The notes below the pieces were generated by a model. The model was not told the origin of the DNA. It saw only the letters and a list, made by a program, of their open reading frames with translations, and did not search any database. From contig CAZMGV010000001.1 of NCBI GenBank assembly GCA_964565925.1, positions 434,001 through 498,000 on the forward strand: DNA of 64,000 nucleotides, written 5' to 3'. This document shows positions 63,584-64,000 of this stretch, in pieces. Position 1 is the stretch's first letter, and each line of letters begins with the position of its first letter. Source of the DNA: CAZMGV01 sp964565925 (GTDB taxonomy: Bacteria > JAGRBM01 > JAHCIT01). A program made the translations under genes and the position numbers.

Positions 63584-64000
<417 letters not shown>

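Overview
This GC-rich window reads as a chromosomal segment of a free-living Gram-negative bacterium. The best guess is a deltaproteobacterial-type lineage (Desulfobacterota, Myxococcota or Binatota-like). The left end has the block proB-proA-rsfS-rlmH-dksA-like-gpmI, an order I associate with deltaproteobacteria, although nadD is absent from its usual place between proA and rsfS. A dusB-ntrB-ntrC block, a second sigma-54 activator at the right edge, lipobox-type lipoproteins and several membrane lipid desaturases or hydroxylases fit this. The taxonomy is inference: no rRNA or tRNA gene is visible.

Layout. 1-5650: proline synthesis, ribosome maintenance and glycolysis, with a methyltransferase overlapping gpmI. 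5651-14816: a minus-strand run of a sterol-desaturase-family protein, a DASS transporter, a GHL10-type lipoprotein, a DUF1232 protein, a front-end-type fatty acid desaturase, a PlsC/DGAT-like acyltransferase, and a membrane-protein/methyltransferase pair. 14817-16125: 1.3 kb without a convincing gene but full of structure: a nested cruciform repeat, a 0.5 kb candidate structured RNA bounded by a hairpin, helically phased 10-bp repeats and a back-to-back pair of palindromic repeats. 16126-19862: dusB-ntrBC. 19864-27066: a PH-domain protein, OsmC, ilvBN, a MazEF-like module with a clear repeat operator, a 51-residue ORF, frataxin-like CyaY, a TPR membrane protein and an SDR enzyme. 27295-28230: an ECF41-type sigma factor, divergent from the SDR gene.

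28256-30083 is a visibly AT-richer island with a membrane-anchored pentapeptide protein and an orphan toxin C-terminus coupled to a putative immunity gene. 30231-37878: an MBL-fold protein, an active-looking diguanylate cyclase, moaC, divergent metH, a Kir-type potassium channel and a HicB/HicA pair. 37955-47724: a D-aminoacylase-like amidohydrolase, transaldolase, a degenerate SGNH protein, mnmG, a zinc-ribbon protein with an apparent ATT start, a lipid-kinase-like protein, an RlmI-like methyltransferase and an acyl-CoA dehydrogenase. 47808-64000: an epoxide-hydrolase-like enzyme, a GMC alcohol oxidase, MntA-HepT directly upstream of hemB, small regulators, a lipid-related cluster ending in a second desaturase with an AT-rich promoter and a strong terminator, a ribbon-helix-helix/zinc fusion, a 740-residue lipoprotein and the C-terminus of a sigma-54 activator.

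Themes: membrane-lipid modification recurs (two front-end-type desaturases, two sterol-desaturase-family proteins, two acyl-chain oxidising enzymes, an acyltransferase and a lipid kinase), and there are three toxin-antitoxin modules plus one toxin/immunity remnant. The most unusual parts are the structured gap at 14.9-15.9 kb and the small island at 28.2-30.2 kb.
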